A model generated the notes under the pieces. It was not told where the DNA came from. It made no database searches and saw only the letters and a list, made by a program, of their open reading frames with translations. The position numbers and the translations under genes were made by a program. 64,000 bases of DNA from Haliclona indistincta (taxonomy: Eukaryota > Porifera > Demospongiae > Haplosclerida > Chalinidae). Below are positions 46,600-58,585 of the stretch, one piece after another (the first letter of the stretch is position 1; every line of letters begins with the position of its first letter). The stretch spans positions 3,909,971-3,973,970 of the forward strand of contig OZ024789.1 in NCBI GenBank assembly GCA_964017065.1, given 5' to 3'.

Positions 46600-47490
46600 T
46601 CAGCTACATACAGTGACAACACAACTAGACCGATCCAGTGGTTACTGCACACGGCGCCACAGCTCCAAGCTGTTGCGCTTCCAAATCTTGTTTGTAACCG
46701 GTTGTCGCAGCTGGTAGAACTGAAGCATACCTGCACAACAATTAATATACTGGTTGTTGTGTACGGATCATGTTCAAGACACGGCCAGCTTGTAACAAAG
46801 CGGAACCCAACTAGCCTTCGTCCTATACCGGTGCAGCGAGTAAGTGGGATAGGCCAGCTGTCAGGTGTTATTATTCTATTGACAGACAGTAAACGTTTCA
46901 ATGTCACCACAAGTTAGAGGGCACAAAGCTCCTCTAAACACTGCCTTTCATTTTTACGTAGAATGTAACAGAGAAGCTAATCTTGCCTCCCTGAGCCTTA
47001 CTTGTTCAACTATGTTGGCTGCAGTGACCAAAGAAACTAGCTACTCCCGAGCTATTATATATCATGAAAAGCACTATACTGTGAGGTGGCTTAGCAAAAA
47101 TATTGGGGCGAAGAGGATAAAAGCACCAAACTTGCAGGGTATTATCTATAGGCCTTATGAAGTAGTTTTAAGATGGGCGCCATCAGATCTTTTCTATTTC
47201 AGGAGAGTACCCCAATTAATGAATATTCATCGAAAATGTCAGTAAAATGTTTTGAATATCATTAAAACTTACATGAACAAGCAGTGAATTTGATTAATTG
47301 TACATACATTCTAGTTCAATGCAGAAACTCTTTTAATTCCATTCTATTTGCTAGAAATTATCAGACAATGGTCGATAACTGGATAGTTATAGTCATAAAA
47401 CGAATCAATAGATATGTTGGTACAGTTGTACGTACATACTAGTTGGACTGAATGGGTATTGGATCAATTAAATTCTCTCTTTTTTTGAAC
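46600..47490. other. Gene-free stretch
   Basis: 5' flank of ALDH copy 1 and unidentified sequence. A 114-codon frame at 46901-47245 has no recognisable domain and no duplicate, so I do not call it a gene. Confidence 0.45.
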
Positions 47491-47504
47491 ATTTCAACAT
47501 CCCA

Positions 47505-48290
47505 ATTTGTAATTAAATGACCCACGGCATCTGTCCATGCCTACTGGAGGTGGATTGTGGTAGTCTGGGGCCTCGTTTATTACTACAGCCATGCCCTCTA
47601 GTTGATGCACCTTAATGTGACAGTGAAGAAACCAATATCCAGGATTGTTGGATCTGAAGTAGACAACAGCATATCCTCCTGCTGGAATATTATAAGAACA
47701 GTGTCTTTGAGAGGAGGTACTGATTGAAAAATTGCCCAACTCTATTTCTGTCTGGTTCAGTACAAATAGTCCAGCTTGGATTTGTGCAAAAATCATCACC
47801 GTTACAGTTAATACTGCTAGAAGATCTGGCAACTCGCGATCATCCACTTGTTTCATACAGTAGCTACCAAATCCAATCTCAGTCACATAAAAGCTGTGTC
47901 CATGAAGATGAACTGGATGAGCAAAGTTCCAGTTGGAAAGATTTTGTCCAGCAGCAGGAAAGACAGATTGATAAGTCTCTTCTTGATTAATATGTATACA
48001 AATGCAGTTTTGAGTAATATACGATCCTTCTGGTCTACAATGAAGCACCAAAGGTGCAGATACTTGATATTTCTTGATACATCGTATTTGGCACATCGTC
48101 ATCACCATAGTGAAGAATCGCCTCTGCTATATGATCAGTGAGCATCTAATATCCTGATAAAATTAATTAGAGCCGTTAACCTCCAATGTCTCTGCACGGA
48201 TTATGTAGTCAGTTTTAGATGATATTTCGTCCTTGGTCTGATGAAGAAAACATACCTTTATCCAGAATGAATAATGATAAAATCGACTTC
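47505..48290 (-). pseudogene. Multicopper oxidase pseudogene
   Basis: Partial duplicate of the C-terminal and middle coding region of 49962-52451. Readable pieces: WNFAHPVHLHGHSFYVTEIGFGSY, FRSNNPGYWFLHCHIKVHQLEG, RPEGSYITQNCICIH and TKDEISSKTDYIIRAETLEV. Several internal deletions and frame changes are present: the WTDGADPDRNRDG section is broken, a 5-bp gain lies near 47685 and a probable TTAA gain at 47513-47516. The first cupredoxin domain and signal peptide are missing. A retroelement fragment abuts its 5' side. Confidence 0.85.
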
Positions 48291-48294
48291 TCTT

Positions 48295-48720
48295 TGTTTT
48301 ACAAAGTGTCCAGTGGAAGGTAAGATGGGGCCAAAGTATCGGGCAGGTGATGACGTCCCACACTAAGAGCTTTCCACTTTCCCATAGAACTGTAGAAGCT
48401 CCATCCGCGGACGCTTTCCATCAGATCGAGACATTCCAACTGCATGGTTGACTGTTCTAAACGAGATGGAACATGAGCAGCAGTAAGAGCCCTGTGGATG
48501 ATATTGTTAAGAGCCCCATGACGATGAAAACGACCTTGACTGAATTTGCAATGGAGTCCATGAGTTCCCTGCAGCTTGTCAACCTCTTTTACCACAATGT
48601 TGACAAAAGTGAGGATGACACAAAGGGACACCAAGGTGCAAACCCACCGCGACACGCACTGCATTGTTATCCAACTGCAAACTCATGGAGGAGAGAGGTA
48701 ATGCATTCAACCAAGCACCA
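48295..48720 (-). mobile_element. Retroelement (reverse-transcriptase-like ORF end) remnant
   Basis: Across frames the minus strand reads CKFSQGRFHRHGALNNIIHRAL, SAAHVPSRLE-like, then WDVITCP and DTLAPSYLPL. This order is familiar from the C-terminal end of LINE-type retroelement polyproteins common in marine invertebrates. It is frameshifted and lacks RT motifs, hence a dead fragment. It sits where the multicopper oxidase pseudogene breaks off. Family assignment is from memory of the motif and is tentative. Confidence 0.5.
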
Positions 48721-48874
48721 GATTCAGCAGTCGAGGCAACTAGCAAACGTGCACATGAAGCATATCTGAAGCCAGCGACTCAACTCTACAACTGTCCCAT
48801 GCTTTCTGCAGATGAGCTTCAAGTGAGGCAGCTTCGAACAATCAGATTCTATACGACAATCAAGTTTTAAAAGT

Positions 48875-49960
48875 ACAAACGATTGTAATACAATTGTTGC
48901 ACAAATACAAAGATATCTTAATTTTGTCCTCTACACTGTAACTATGTTCAGAATCCAGTCAGACAGTACAATGTATCATCATGCATCCAGTGACTACACA
49001 TCTCCAATACAAGCACCAGGTTCGTCATGACACTGTACTACAGCATGCATACTGAGGTATTGTGCTCACAGATCAGATCATAATCGCATCAGTTGTGGTG
49101 ATATTATACTGGTAACAGTGATCACTGTAGTCATTATAGCAGTGATAAAGGGAGTGTGCATCCATGAAAGATCAGAAATTGTGGTGATTTAGAATTTTGC
49201 ATGGTTACAGATGAAAAAGAAGAAACAGTTGTTTGAAGTTTCTGTTAATATGCCGATTATACATGAGGTCGATGATGTCATGATGTCCAGCTGGATGTTA
49301 TTAGTTTAAGGACTATGCCAATGAAACACGAAGAGAATGATAACACATTTTCAAACATAGATGATGACCACTAGCCAGTGGATTCTGCATTAATTTTAGT
49401 CTCAAACTTTCACTAAAATTAATAGCGAACCCTCTGATTATTTTGTATAAGCAAAATTAATATGTTCGAATCCTACGTTCCTGATTTTCTTCATTAGAAT
49501 TATGTAATTCAAGCAACCTAAGACAGTCACTTAATTTTCCTCAAACAGCAATCCATTATTGATTGTAGAAGTACATGTACATGTATTCTGAGGATTATAC
49601 ATTCACTATTGATTTTTTACAACTATGTGACAATCTGGTTTTTTTCACCGATTTACTAAAATTTGTTACCCACTAGCTATTTACACTAAGACGTTATGTG
49701 AAGCAAAGAATTTCACATCTACATACAAGTATATTCTTGACTAACAGCATCGGCTGAAAATTGAGAAAAGTACGTCTTTGAGTTTGTTCACTTCTGTTGG
49801 TTTAGCCCAGCAGTGCATTTCATCCAATTAATACATGTAATTTTAAAAATGAGGCTACAAGCAATAAAAATTTGTTAAAGTTTGCACTTGCTAAATTGTT
49901 AAAATTGTTAAAGTTGTTAAAAGATTGCACTCGCTAATAAACTATAATTATTGTTGAGCT
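48875..49960. other. Gene-free stretch
   Basis: 3' flank of the multicopper oxidase. A minor GTTAAA-type tandem repeat lies at about 49870-49925; otherwise nothing identified. Confidence 0.5.
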
Positions 49961-49961
49961 A

Positions 49962-52451
49962 TCAGTCAGAATTGCGTCTACAATAGAAACAACATGCAAC
50001 CACAATTACTACCATTAGCAGTAGCACAAACAAGCCTCCGAACACTCCTGCAAATACAACAGAAATGATAAAATCAATGAAATAATTAGCCGGCTGTGGA
50101 GTTGGACTGATTGTTGGATTAATTCGCTGTTCTCTGTTCTTAAACGTTTCAACATCCCAATTTGTGAAAGACCCACGGCATCTGTCCATGCCTACAGGAG
50201 GTGGATTGTGGTTGCCTGGATCCTCGTTTATTACCACAGCCATGCCCTCTAGTTGATGCACCTCGATGTGGCAGTGAAGAAACCAGTATCCAGGATTGTT
50301 GGATCTGAAGTAGACAACAGCATAGCCTCCTGCTGGAATAAGAACAGTATCTTTGAGAGGAGGTACTTTTTGAAATGATCGCCCATCTCTATTTCTATCT
50401 GGATCAGCACCATCAGTCCAGCTTGGATATGTACAAAAGTCATCATTGCTATCACAGTTAATATTTTCAGAAGCTTCCATGATTCGTCCACTCTCATTGT
50501 AGCGACCAAATCCAATCTCAGTCACATAGAACCCATGTCCATGAAGATGAACTGGATGAGCGAAGTTCCAGTTTTCGAACCGTTTTCCGACAGCTGTAAA
50601 AACAAAGCGATACGTCTGAAAGCGACTAATGTTGTGAACATGTGTACAGATACAATCTCGGGTAATGTACTTTCCATCAGGCCTACTACTGCACAAAGTT
50701 TGTGACAAGTTACACACAGGCAACGGTTCATTAGCCAGTTGCAGTGGCTCAGATGGAGGACGAAAGTTTCTACCATTCATAGCACTTGTGCTGCCATCTC
50801 CTTCAAAACCAAAGTTAAAGAACATTGTATTCTCACTTGATGTAGTGTAAGCTAATCGTTGTGAGTACACATCAGTGAAAAGATTAAGCAGTTCAAGTTG
50901 ATGAATGTGAATACATTCATCTATACCATAGTTTGTGGGAAATTGCATAAATGGACAGTTCACAGCCTTGCAGTTTCTCCTGACGACACACTGTGAGGAC
51001 TTAGATTGGTTAGCTGCATTGTATATATCTTCATACATTGTATTTGGCACATCGTCATCACCATAGTGAAGAATCGCCTCTGCCATGTGATCAGTGAACA
51101 ACTGAGATCCTGATATAAAATTATCATCGGAACAATTCATTCGATCAGAGCCAGCAACCTCCAATGTCTCTGCACGGATTATGTAGTCAGTTTTAGACGA
51201 TATTTCGTCCTTGGTTTGAAGAAGGAAATCGTACCTCTCTCCTGAATGAATGATGATGAAATCAACTTCTCTTTTTTGTACAAAGTGTCCATCAGTTGCT
51301 ATTAAAGTCAAGTTGTGTTCATCGATTGAGAAACGAAAAGCAAATAATCCTTGTGCTCCAATGATACGAAACCTGTATGTTGAATTCTTTTGTACTTTGA
51401 ATGTAGACAAACTAGTCTTGTTAAGAGGCACATCCCTGTGCCTACCTCGCCCATTAATGAGACCAGACCAAAAGCTCACAGGACCTACTTCGACTCCATC
51501 AGGTGAGCAGGTACGAGGTACTCGTGGGTCAGGTTCAGTGGTTGGAGGCATTGGAGGTATGTTTCGATTAAAAAATCGTGTTCCACTATGAATTTGAGAG
51601 AATAATTCAATGGAGTTACTAGCTTGCCAGTCTATCAGGGTCAAGGTGTGCTGGTCCGGTAAATCTTCAAATTCTCCATAATTCACTGAAGACATAATTT
51701 GGTTTAGAAGTGTGCTGTCTTCTCTAACAATGAGGGCACCAAACAGGCCGTCAGTTCTTTGTGCTCCACTGTGTGAATGATACCAATGTGTTCCTGCTGG
51801 GAATGCTCTGAAGATGTACCTAAAGGAGCTAGCAGGAGATATTCCACACTGTGTAATATGTTCCACTCCATCCATCCATGGAGTGTTCATCTGATGCATT
51901 CCATGCCAGTGAATAGAGATGGCCTCAGAATCCAGCGTGTTGCTAACATCGACCACTACAATGGCATTGCTTGGTACTATTAAAGTTGGTCCTGGGAACC
52001 TGCTGTTTATTGTAAGAATCGATCGAAAACTGTTACCGTCGACAGTGAAAGCATCTGTGCAAACGGACGGCTCCTCGTCACAAGAAGGCCGTTGCGGCGC
52101 TTCAGAGTCCATTTCACCAGGATACTCAACAAGGCTTCCAGAGTCATTAAAGTACACCACTCGACCTCCAAATCCCGGAATCGTCAATTCGTTGTCCAAG
52201 ATGTACTTGGTGAAAGTGTGCCGCTGTTCTATTTCAAGTGTAAAATAGCAGATTGTATCCGCCCGCGTCGACGTCGTACCCGCTCCACTGCACTCGCAGA
52301 CTTCAGTGGTGTGATTGCACGCTACTCTTTCCCAATTGTCGGGAATTTCCGGATCTTGTCCCTGTATCACGACTGCAAAAACCATTGCCAGTAACACGAC
52401 AGTTGCTTCGAAAGAGCGGAATGTTGCTGCCGCCCGGTTCACATACATCAT
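49962..52451 (-). CDS. Membrane-anchored multicopper oxidase (laccase-like)
   Basis: 829-residue intronless frame. N-terminal signal sequence (TVVLLAMVFAVVIQG), Cys-rich N-terminal extension, three cupredoxin-type domains, and a C-terminal membrane helix (VVFAGVFGGLFVLLLMVVIVVACCF) with a short CRRNSD tail. All four copper-binding signatures are present: HWHGMHQ, HWYHSHSG, HPVHLHGHGF and HCHIEVHQLEG. The HCH plus downstream His pattern indicates the type 1 copper site; the residue after it is Leu. Such enzymes couple one-electron oxidation of phenols or metals to oxygen reduction at the cell surface; substrate unknown. Many N-glycosylation sequons. A partial dead copy lies downstream at 47505-48290. 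The start Met at 52451 has an adjacent second Met and both give the same signal peptide. Confidence 0.9.
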   Translation of the reverse strand: MMYVNRAAATFRSFEATVVLLAMVFAVVIQGQDPEIPDNWERVACNHTTEVCECSGAGTTSTRADTICYFTLEIEQRHTFTKYILDNELTIPGFGGRVVYFNDSGSLVEYPGEMDSEAPQRPSCDEEPSVCTDAFTVDGNSFRSILTINSRFPGPTLIVPSNAIVVVDVSNTLDSEAISIHWHGMHQMNTPWMDGVEHITQCGISPASSFRYIFRAFPAGTHWYHSHSGAQRTDGLFGALIVREDSTLLNQIMSSVNYGEFEDLPDQHTLTLIDWQASNSIELFSQIHSGTRFFNRNIPPMPPTTEPDPRVPRTCSPDGVEVGPVSFWSGLINGRGRHRDVPLNKTSLSTFKVQKNSTYRFRIIGAQGLFAFRFSIDEHNLTLIATDGHFVQKREVDFIIIHSGERYDFLLQTKDEISSKTDYIIRAETLEVAGSDRMNCSDDNFISGSQLFTDHMAEAILHYGDDDVPNTMYEDIYNAANQSKSSQCVVRRNCKAVNCPFMQFPTNYGIDECIHIHQLELLNLFTDVYSQRLAYTTSSENTMFFNFGFEGDGSTSAMNGRNFRPPSEPLQLANEPLPVCNLSQTLCSSRPDGKYITRDCICTHVHNISRFQTYRFVFTAVGKRFENWNFAHPVHLHGHGFYVTEIGFGRYNESGRIMEASENINCDSNDDFCTYPSWTDGADPDRNRDGRSFQKVPPLKDTVLIPAGGYAVVYFRSNNPGYWFLHCHIEVHQLEGMAVVINEDPGNHNPPPVGMDRCRGSFTNWDVETFKNREQRINPTISPTPQPANYFIDFIISVVFAGVFGGLFVLLLMVVIVVACCFYCRRNSD

Positions 52452-52995
52452 GATCCGCCCCGCCTCGTGTTGATCGGAATCAATTGAGTCACAAGGTATA
52501 ATAGTGGCTCAGTATAATAAATAGTTCTGCGCGCCGAATCCTGCCAGCGCTGCTACTGATCCTGAATATCGAGTGTTTCCCACTGTGTATATATAAGTTC
52601 TGTTGCCAAGAGGGCAGCTCCGCGAATGAATAACGTGACTGACCGCTACTATTATACAATTGGGACTATAATAGCTGGTTCCTAGAATAGATAAGGTGGT
52701 AACAAGAACGAATGATTATTATTACAGTTACACTTGTGGGCTACATGATGCACAAACCATTGATATTTATCTATGCACAAACACACATCTGTTGTAAGCT
52801 TACACCCATTTATGAATTCCTATCCCATGAATAACAATAATTTTATCAGTGCACAAACCAACAGGGCAAAAATGAAAATTGATTCGTATTTTGACGAGTG
52901 TCATTATCAAAATTTGTGGGCACAACCCACTTTTGTAATTTTTCAGCGCTCTTCATTCGACGCCCAGACCACTGAAGTCCAACTGCAGCCTTAGG
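52452..52995. promoter_or_regulatory. Divergent region between multicopper oxidase and membrane protein genes
   Basis: 544 bp between opposite start codons. A possible TATA-like GTATATATAAG lies near 52585 and is placed to serve the plus-strand gene or an unseen 5' exon. No other element is recognised. Confidence 0.4.
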
Positions 52996-54966
52996 ATGGC
53001 CGTTGAAACCAGGGAGATGAGCTCGTTTACTCTAACAAGATCACCACAACATGTCGCAATCAGCGCCACTAAAATAACTACAACCGCGTCAGTAGCTGGC
53101 GTCAGATCTTACGTGCAGAACGCAGTCGTGACTGATACGACAGAGTCATCTTCTAATCGCAAAGCAGCTAATCGGCTTAGCAGCCAAGACAACGATCATC
53201 ACGATGGTGCAAGAGAACCAAATCCGTACAACGAGCAAGAGCACACGCTGAGGTCAGGAAAGTCGGTTGAGCCGAGGCCGCGCCAAAACGAGGACGAGTC
53301 AGAGGGAGCGAGAAAGGAGCGAGTCGTAAATAGTGGTTGGCTAATGCGCCGATACAACGTCTTAGCAGAAGAGTTGGACAGCTCAGTGGAAATAAGTGAG
53401 AAAACTAAACTAGAGAAATGTACAAACTGTTCGTTTCAGGCGTACATCGCTTGCAAATGCAAACGCGCAAGTCCGAAAATCAACACGCAGAAGCTTTCAA
53501 ATGCGCGCACGTTGGGAATCAAAAGTTGTCTTCGTGCTGTAGGCAGCGACTTGTTTTCAGAAACACCAGTTGGGTCGATCGTAAGAGAATTTGTGGTATA
53601 CGGCGGTTCTTTCTTCATGGTTGCGCTGTGGGTTACTATTCTTGCGGGCTTCATTCTGCGCTTAATCAACAACGACAGGAACCGTGGAGATAACTACTTT
53701 CTAGAAGGCAAAGTTGGTTTTAGTAGCTTGGGTACGATTCTTACCCTTCTTGATCTTGTGCAGCACATGTGCATGCACAGATGCACATCTTGCACAGAGC
53801 GGACCAGAGGTTCTGAATGGCGATCAGAAACACCTGACAAGTTTGAGCTGACAGATGAACATGACGATAAGGAGTTCAAGGGCTGCTGTAAGAAGCAGAG
53901 TAACTATGATAGAGCTGGTATTATACGTTTCTTCATCACACCGTTGATTATCTATCCACTTCTACTACTTAGTATTTTCCAGTTTTTGTCGGAAGTCATC
54001 ATTGGTCAAGTTAACATCACGACTGTTCTCTCACTTGTACTCATTGTCATCATGCAAATATGTTTTTTTTACCTGGTACGGATGTTCATTTTTCTTGGAA
54101 CGGTCCACACTGTTCAAAAAATCCGAACAGGCGGTGCAAATGGAAGGGCCTTATTAAAAGACTCGTATTTTCAACTTTACTTTGTTGTTTCAGCATTTGG
54201 ACAAATGGTAGTGGAGTTATTAATTACCGCTGCAATTGGTATACGCATATATGATGACTACTTAGCATTTTTTAATGCTGATACTAAACCAGTCACTTTT
54301 ATACCATCTCCTCAGCTATGGTACATGATGGTGTTTGGATACTTTGCCACACCTGTAGGATTAGTGATGTTCTTTATCAGTCACTACTACTGCACTCAAC
54401 GATTCTTCATCAAGTTCTATCTGGACGTGCTTTCTGTCCTAGAAAAAAAAGTTAATGTTAAAAATGCTTACAGCAAAAATAGTGCATTGTCTGACTTCAA
54501 GAAAATGGAAGAAACATTTTGCGGACACAAGTGTTTCTATTCTTTTATAAGCCCGACCATCGCCCTTTTAAGTATTCTCTACTTCAGCTCTGCATGTGCT
54601 TTTCTCTACTGCTCTTTGGCTTTTTCAGTTGGCGGAAGTTCAACTACACCACAAGCAACTCAGTTCGTAATGAATGTTTTTACGGTTTTGGAGTTTTACT
54701 TAGGAGCTACAATTGTTGCTATCTTAGTGAATTTTCACACTATTGCTATAGCATATTTCTGGATATTTGCTTTCTTCGCATTTATTGCATTGGCGATTCT
54801 ATCAATACCGATAATAATCGTGGGTTGGTTCTGTTATGGTATATATAAAAATCCACCACCACCACCACAACCAAAGCTGGATGCACCACCTGATGTCAAA
54901 TGTTTGCCGTATACCATATGGACGTATGAACAAAAGAAGACTTATAGGAGTCCTTATGGCTACTGA
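52996..54966 (+). CDS. Intronless multi-pass membrane protein, unrecognised
   Basis: 656-residue frame. A polar N-terminal half of about 190 residues contains a Cys cluster (CTNCSFQAYIACKCKR). About nine hydrophobic segments follow, starting VVYGGSFFMVALWVTILAG near residue 200 and ending LAILSIPIIIVGWFCYGIY near 620. The C-terminus is Pro-rich and then ends YEQKKTYRSPYGY. A hydrophilic Cys/His loop (HMCMHRCTSCTERT) lies between segments two and three. No channel pore, transporter signature or GPCR motif that I can name. Long uninterrupted frame, consistent codon usage and alternating topology support it as real. It could be an ion channel-like or scaffolding membrane protein; I do not assign a function. 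Confidence 0.8.
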   Translation: MAVETREMSSFTLTRSPQHVAISATKITTTASVAGVRSYVQNAVVTDTTESSSNRKAANRLSSQDNDHHDGAREPNPYNEQEHTLRSGKSVEPRPRQNEDESEGARKERVVNSGWLMRRYNVLAEELDSSVEISEKTKLEKCTNCSFQAYIACKCKRASPKINTQKLSNARTLGIKSCLRAVGSDLFSETPVGSIVREFVVYGGSFFMVALWVTILAGFILRLINNDRNRGDNYFLEGKVGFSSLGTILTLLDLVQHMCMHRCTSCTERTRGSEWRSETPDKFELTDEHDDKEFKGCCKKQSNYDRAGIIRFFITPLIIYPLLLLSIFQFLSEVIIGQVNITTVLSLVLIVIMQICFFYLVRMFIFLGTVHTVQKIRTGGANGRALLKDSYFQLYFVVSAFGQMVVELLITAAIGIRIYDDYLAFFNADTKPVTFIPSPQLWYMMVFGYFATPVGLVMFFISHYYCTQRFFIKFYLDVLSVLEKKVNVKNAYSKNSALSDFKKMEETFCGHKCFYSFISPTIALLSILYFSSACAFLYCSLAFSVGGSSTTPQATQFVMNVFTVLEFYLGATIVAILVNFHTIAIAYFWIFAFFAFIALAILSIPIIIVGWFCYGIYKNPPPPPQPKLDAPPDVKCLPYTIWTYEQKKTYRSPYGY

Positions 54967-54999
54967 ATTAGATTGCAAATACACTTAATTGTTATGTTT

Positions 55000-55370
55000 T
55001 ACATGTAGTAAGAATACAGCAATTTTAATTATATTTCGTGTAGACATGCATATTAGTATATCAATTTTGATTAATATTATTTGTACATGCATTATTAATA
55101 CATAATTATACCATTTATTTTCCTTACATTTGGTGAATGGATAACTCTACATTGGACAATTAACTATAATTGTTATTAGCTAGCTCTAGTAGTTTTGTGT
55201 GTATTCATGACAAAATAACAAATATTCTTTTGTAACAATATTTTGTCTCTTTTAAGCTATAGCTAATAGAGGGTCTGGCAGCAATGCTCAATGATCATTG
55301 AGCACACTACCATTACACGTTACACAGCACAGCAGCACAGAGGATTAGATTTAGTGAGATGCATTAAGTA
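55000..55370. other. 3' flank, no gene seen
   Basis: AT-rich sequence after the membrane protein, with probable polyadenylation region; nothing else identified. Confidence 0.4.
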
Positions 55371-55374
55371 TTAG

Positions 55375-55532
55375 TTATTGCCCTCACGCGAGGGCATTAA
55401 CCGACATTAATGACCGCGGGAAAGTCGGTTGCCCGAGTTACGGTCGAGGGCGCAGCCCGAGACTGTACGAGGGCAACCGAATTTCCCGAGGTCATTAATG
55501 TCTGTTAATGCCCGAGTTGTGTAGGGCAATAA
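55375..55532. mobile_element. 158-bp hairpin MITE
   Basis: Termini TTATTGCCCT and AGGGCAATAA are inverted. Inner arms pair GGGCATTAACCGACATTAATG with a near-complement, and CGGTTGCCCGAG with GAGGGCAACCG. No coding capacity. The following 55560-55720 contains related blocks (CATTAATGCGGCCCTCG), perhaps part of a larger parent element. A clear target duplication was not found. Confidence 0.75.
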
Positions 55533-55724
55533 ATGATTTATTACGTAGTTCATCACTGTGAGCGCAATAACATCGCGAATTTTTCAAACTCTCAAAGACG
55601 CAACGGTCTGTTGCTATAGAAGACGCTACGCGCGGTCAATAACCTACATTAATGCGGCCCTCGGATAGAGCAATCCGATTGGTGAAAGATGACGTACTAT
55701 GTAATAAACATGGATGCAGCATTG

Positions 55725-56385
55725 AGTTATTTACTTCATGGCTAAGCTTGTAATCAAAAATGTGATTTTCTCGCTATACCAACAGATATTAAAAATTCAT
55801 TGTCCTTGACCATGTTTGTATTTTTTTGCACACTCATGTACAAATGTGCACACCACAGATTTGGAAAGTGCATAGCTACTAGCTATACTTGTTCTTAAAT
55901 GTCGTGAACGTCTGTTTGCATAATCAAAAAGATGGTGGATTCAAGAGAGCGGCAATAAGAATTTTGATATTGGAAGACTAGAAGTAAAGTCATTACCAAG
56001 CTGAGCCTTCACTAGCTAACTGCACACGTACATCATAGCACTGCTATTCTATTATAAGCTAATTATAAGTAAACCTTTTGTATATTACATTGGACACTCG
56101 CAAAAAAAGCACCTCAAACCCTCTCTAATCCAAATGGTAGTTGTGAAAATCATTGCATGTGTTATGAATATCATTAGTATTCTCATGTCTCCACTAGTTG
56201 GAACAAAATCCGAAAATTTTTTTGTTGGCACGGAACCAAGGTGTTCGGATTAGCAAGGGTTTACCATTAATACCATACACAAAAGCAGGAGCGGTTTATA
56301 ATGGACATTACTAAGTGATCATCAATAATATTATTGTAATAAACTTTACGATTAATTTCAGTGATTGTCAATTGCAAAATTCATT
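55725..56385. other. Gene-free stretch
   Basis: Nothing recognised between the hairpin element and the 3' end of ALDH copy 2. Confidence 0.45.
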
Positions 56386-57637
56386 TCAAACAATATTGCC
56401 TAAGCAGATATATTTCTTGTTCAAGTACTCGTCAACACCATATTTGGATCCTTCTTTACCAAACCCGCTCTGTTTAATGCCGCCAAATGGTGTCACCTCC
56501 AGAGATATGGCCGCTTCATTAACCCCTACCATACCACTCTCCATTGCTTCACTGACTCTGAATACTTGAGACAAATCTTGAGAGAAAATATAACCTGAAC
56601 GACAAAGAAGCAAGACGCAGGTCATGTCATGAATAATTTCTAAATTAATTTTACAGTTTTCAGGAAAACTGTGATACATTCATTCACTTTGTACTAGCTC
56701 GCAAAGGAAATACCGTATAGCCGGTTTTTTTCGCTGGTCAAATATTTCGTTAGCCAAATTTTGGCTGGATCTAATTTTCGTCACAGAGCCACGTCACAGA
56801 ACTTTTTAAATAGGCAAAAAGAATTTTTCGAAATCTAATTTTCGGCCCGCACCAGCCGTTTGAAAATTAAATCCACACGAAAATAACCGGCTATACGGTA
56901 AGTTAACGTACTGTTGATTTTGAGCTAGCGTGGAATTTTTCAATTTTCCATCATTATATCCAACCAACACCTTGGTACTTCTTTTAAGAAAACTGTTCTG
57001 ATTAGTGAATTTGTTCAGACTAGTAAAAACATGTGGATGATACAGATAGAGAACAATGCTCATAGTACATTTAATGAGATTCACAAGCCTGTAATGATAT
57101 TCACAATTGAATTTGCCCATTCGAGATTTGGACTAGTGAACTAGTGTCCACTGTACGTTATGCACCACTATGCACTACGGAAAATTTCATACTGTTCGGC
57201 CCCAAAATCAATAGACAATAGTGTGCATTTTGACTCACTGCATAAACCATGTTGGGTAGCATTAGCAATATTTATTGCTTCTTCTTCTTCTTCAAACCTG
57301 GTAGACATGTACATCAAAACATTACACGGAAAACGAGTAAAAACACACTTTATAATTGGTGCGACGGGTCCAAATATCTCTTCCTGTGATATGACCATGT
57401 TGGATTGTATACCAGTTAGTACTGATGGTTGATAGAAGGTTCCTCCTAGCACAGGATCACACTGACCACCAACTACCACACTAGCTCCTTTACTGACAGC
57501 ATCACTAACATGATGAGACACCTGTAGGAAAGAGCAGGTAGATAGCAAGAGATAAGGAGGGATGGGAGGAAGGGAGGGAGGGAGAGAGGAAGAGAGAGAG
57601 AGAGAGGGAGAGGGAGGGTGAGGGAGAGGGAGAGGGG

Positions 57638-57696
<59 letters not shown>

Positions 57697-58393
57697 GGAA
57701 GGAGGGGGAAGAAGAGGAAGGAGGAGGAGGGAGAGAGAGAATGGAGGAAGGTAAGTATAGGCATGAGGAAGGAAGATAGGTTTGAATAATAGTGTCAGTG
57801 CAGTGACACAAGTAACCACGTGACTAAGTCAGATTAAGAGGTAAGATAACCTTTTCCATTGCTGGAGTGTTGATGAGAGGGCCTTGTTGAACACCTTCAA
57901 CAAACCCATCACCCAGCTTGAAGTTCTGTATGGCACTGCACAGCTCCTCAACAAACTGGTCATGGATACCACTTTGTACCAGTAACCTGTTAGCACTGAT
58001 ACAAGTCTACAGTAGAAAGATGTGAAAGGGCCGAAATTTAGAGAATAGACTACTGTACCTGTCCAGCATTACGGAATTTAGCAACAGTTATTGCTTTAAC
58101 TGCCACTTTGATGTCAGCTGAGTTGAACACAAGAAACGGAGCATTCCCTCCGAGCTCTAGTGAGAGACGCTTCACAGTGCTGGCACAACCCGCCATTAGT
58201 TGCTAGAGAAAAAGTCAACAACTTATTTTTTTTTGTGGTCATTTTACTCACTTTGCCGATAGCAGTGGAGCCAGTGAATGAGAGCTTAGTGACTCTCTCG
58301 TCCTCCATTAGTGCTGTCCCTACCTCACGTACTCTCTCACGACCACAAGTCACCACATTGAACACACCAGCTGGAAACCCAGCTCTGTGAGAT

Positions 58394-58450
<57 letters not shown>

Positions 58451-58462
58451 GGGAGGGAGGGA

Positions 58463-58512
<50 letters not shown>

Positions 58513-58538
58513 GGAGGGAGGGAGGGAGGGAGAGAGAG

Positions 58539-58585
<47 letters not shown>

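Noticed and set aside
46901..47245. 114-codon open frame
   Set aside because: No domain, no duplicate, no splice context that fits; could be chance.
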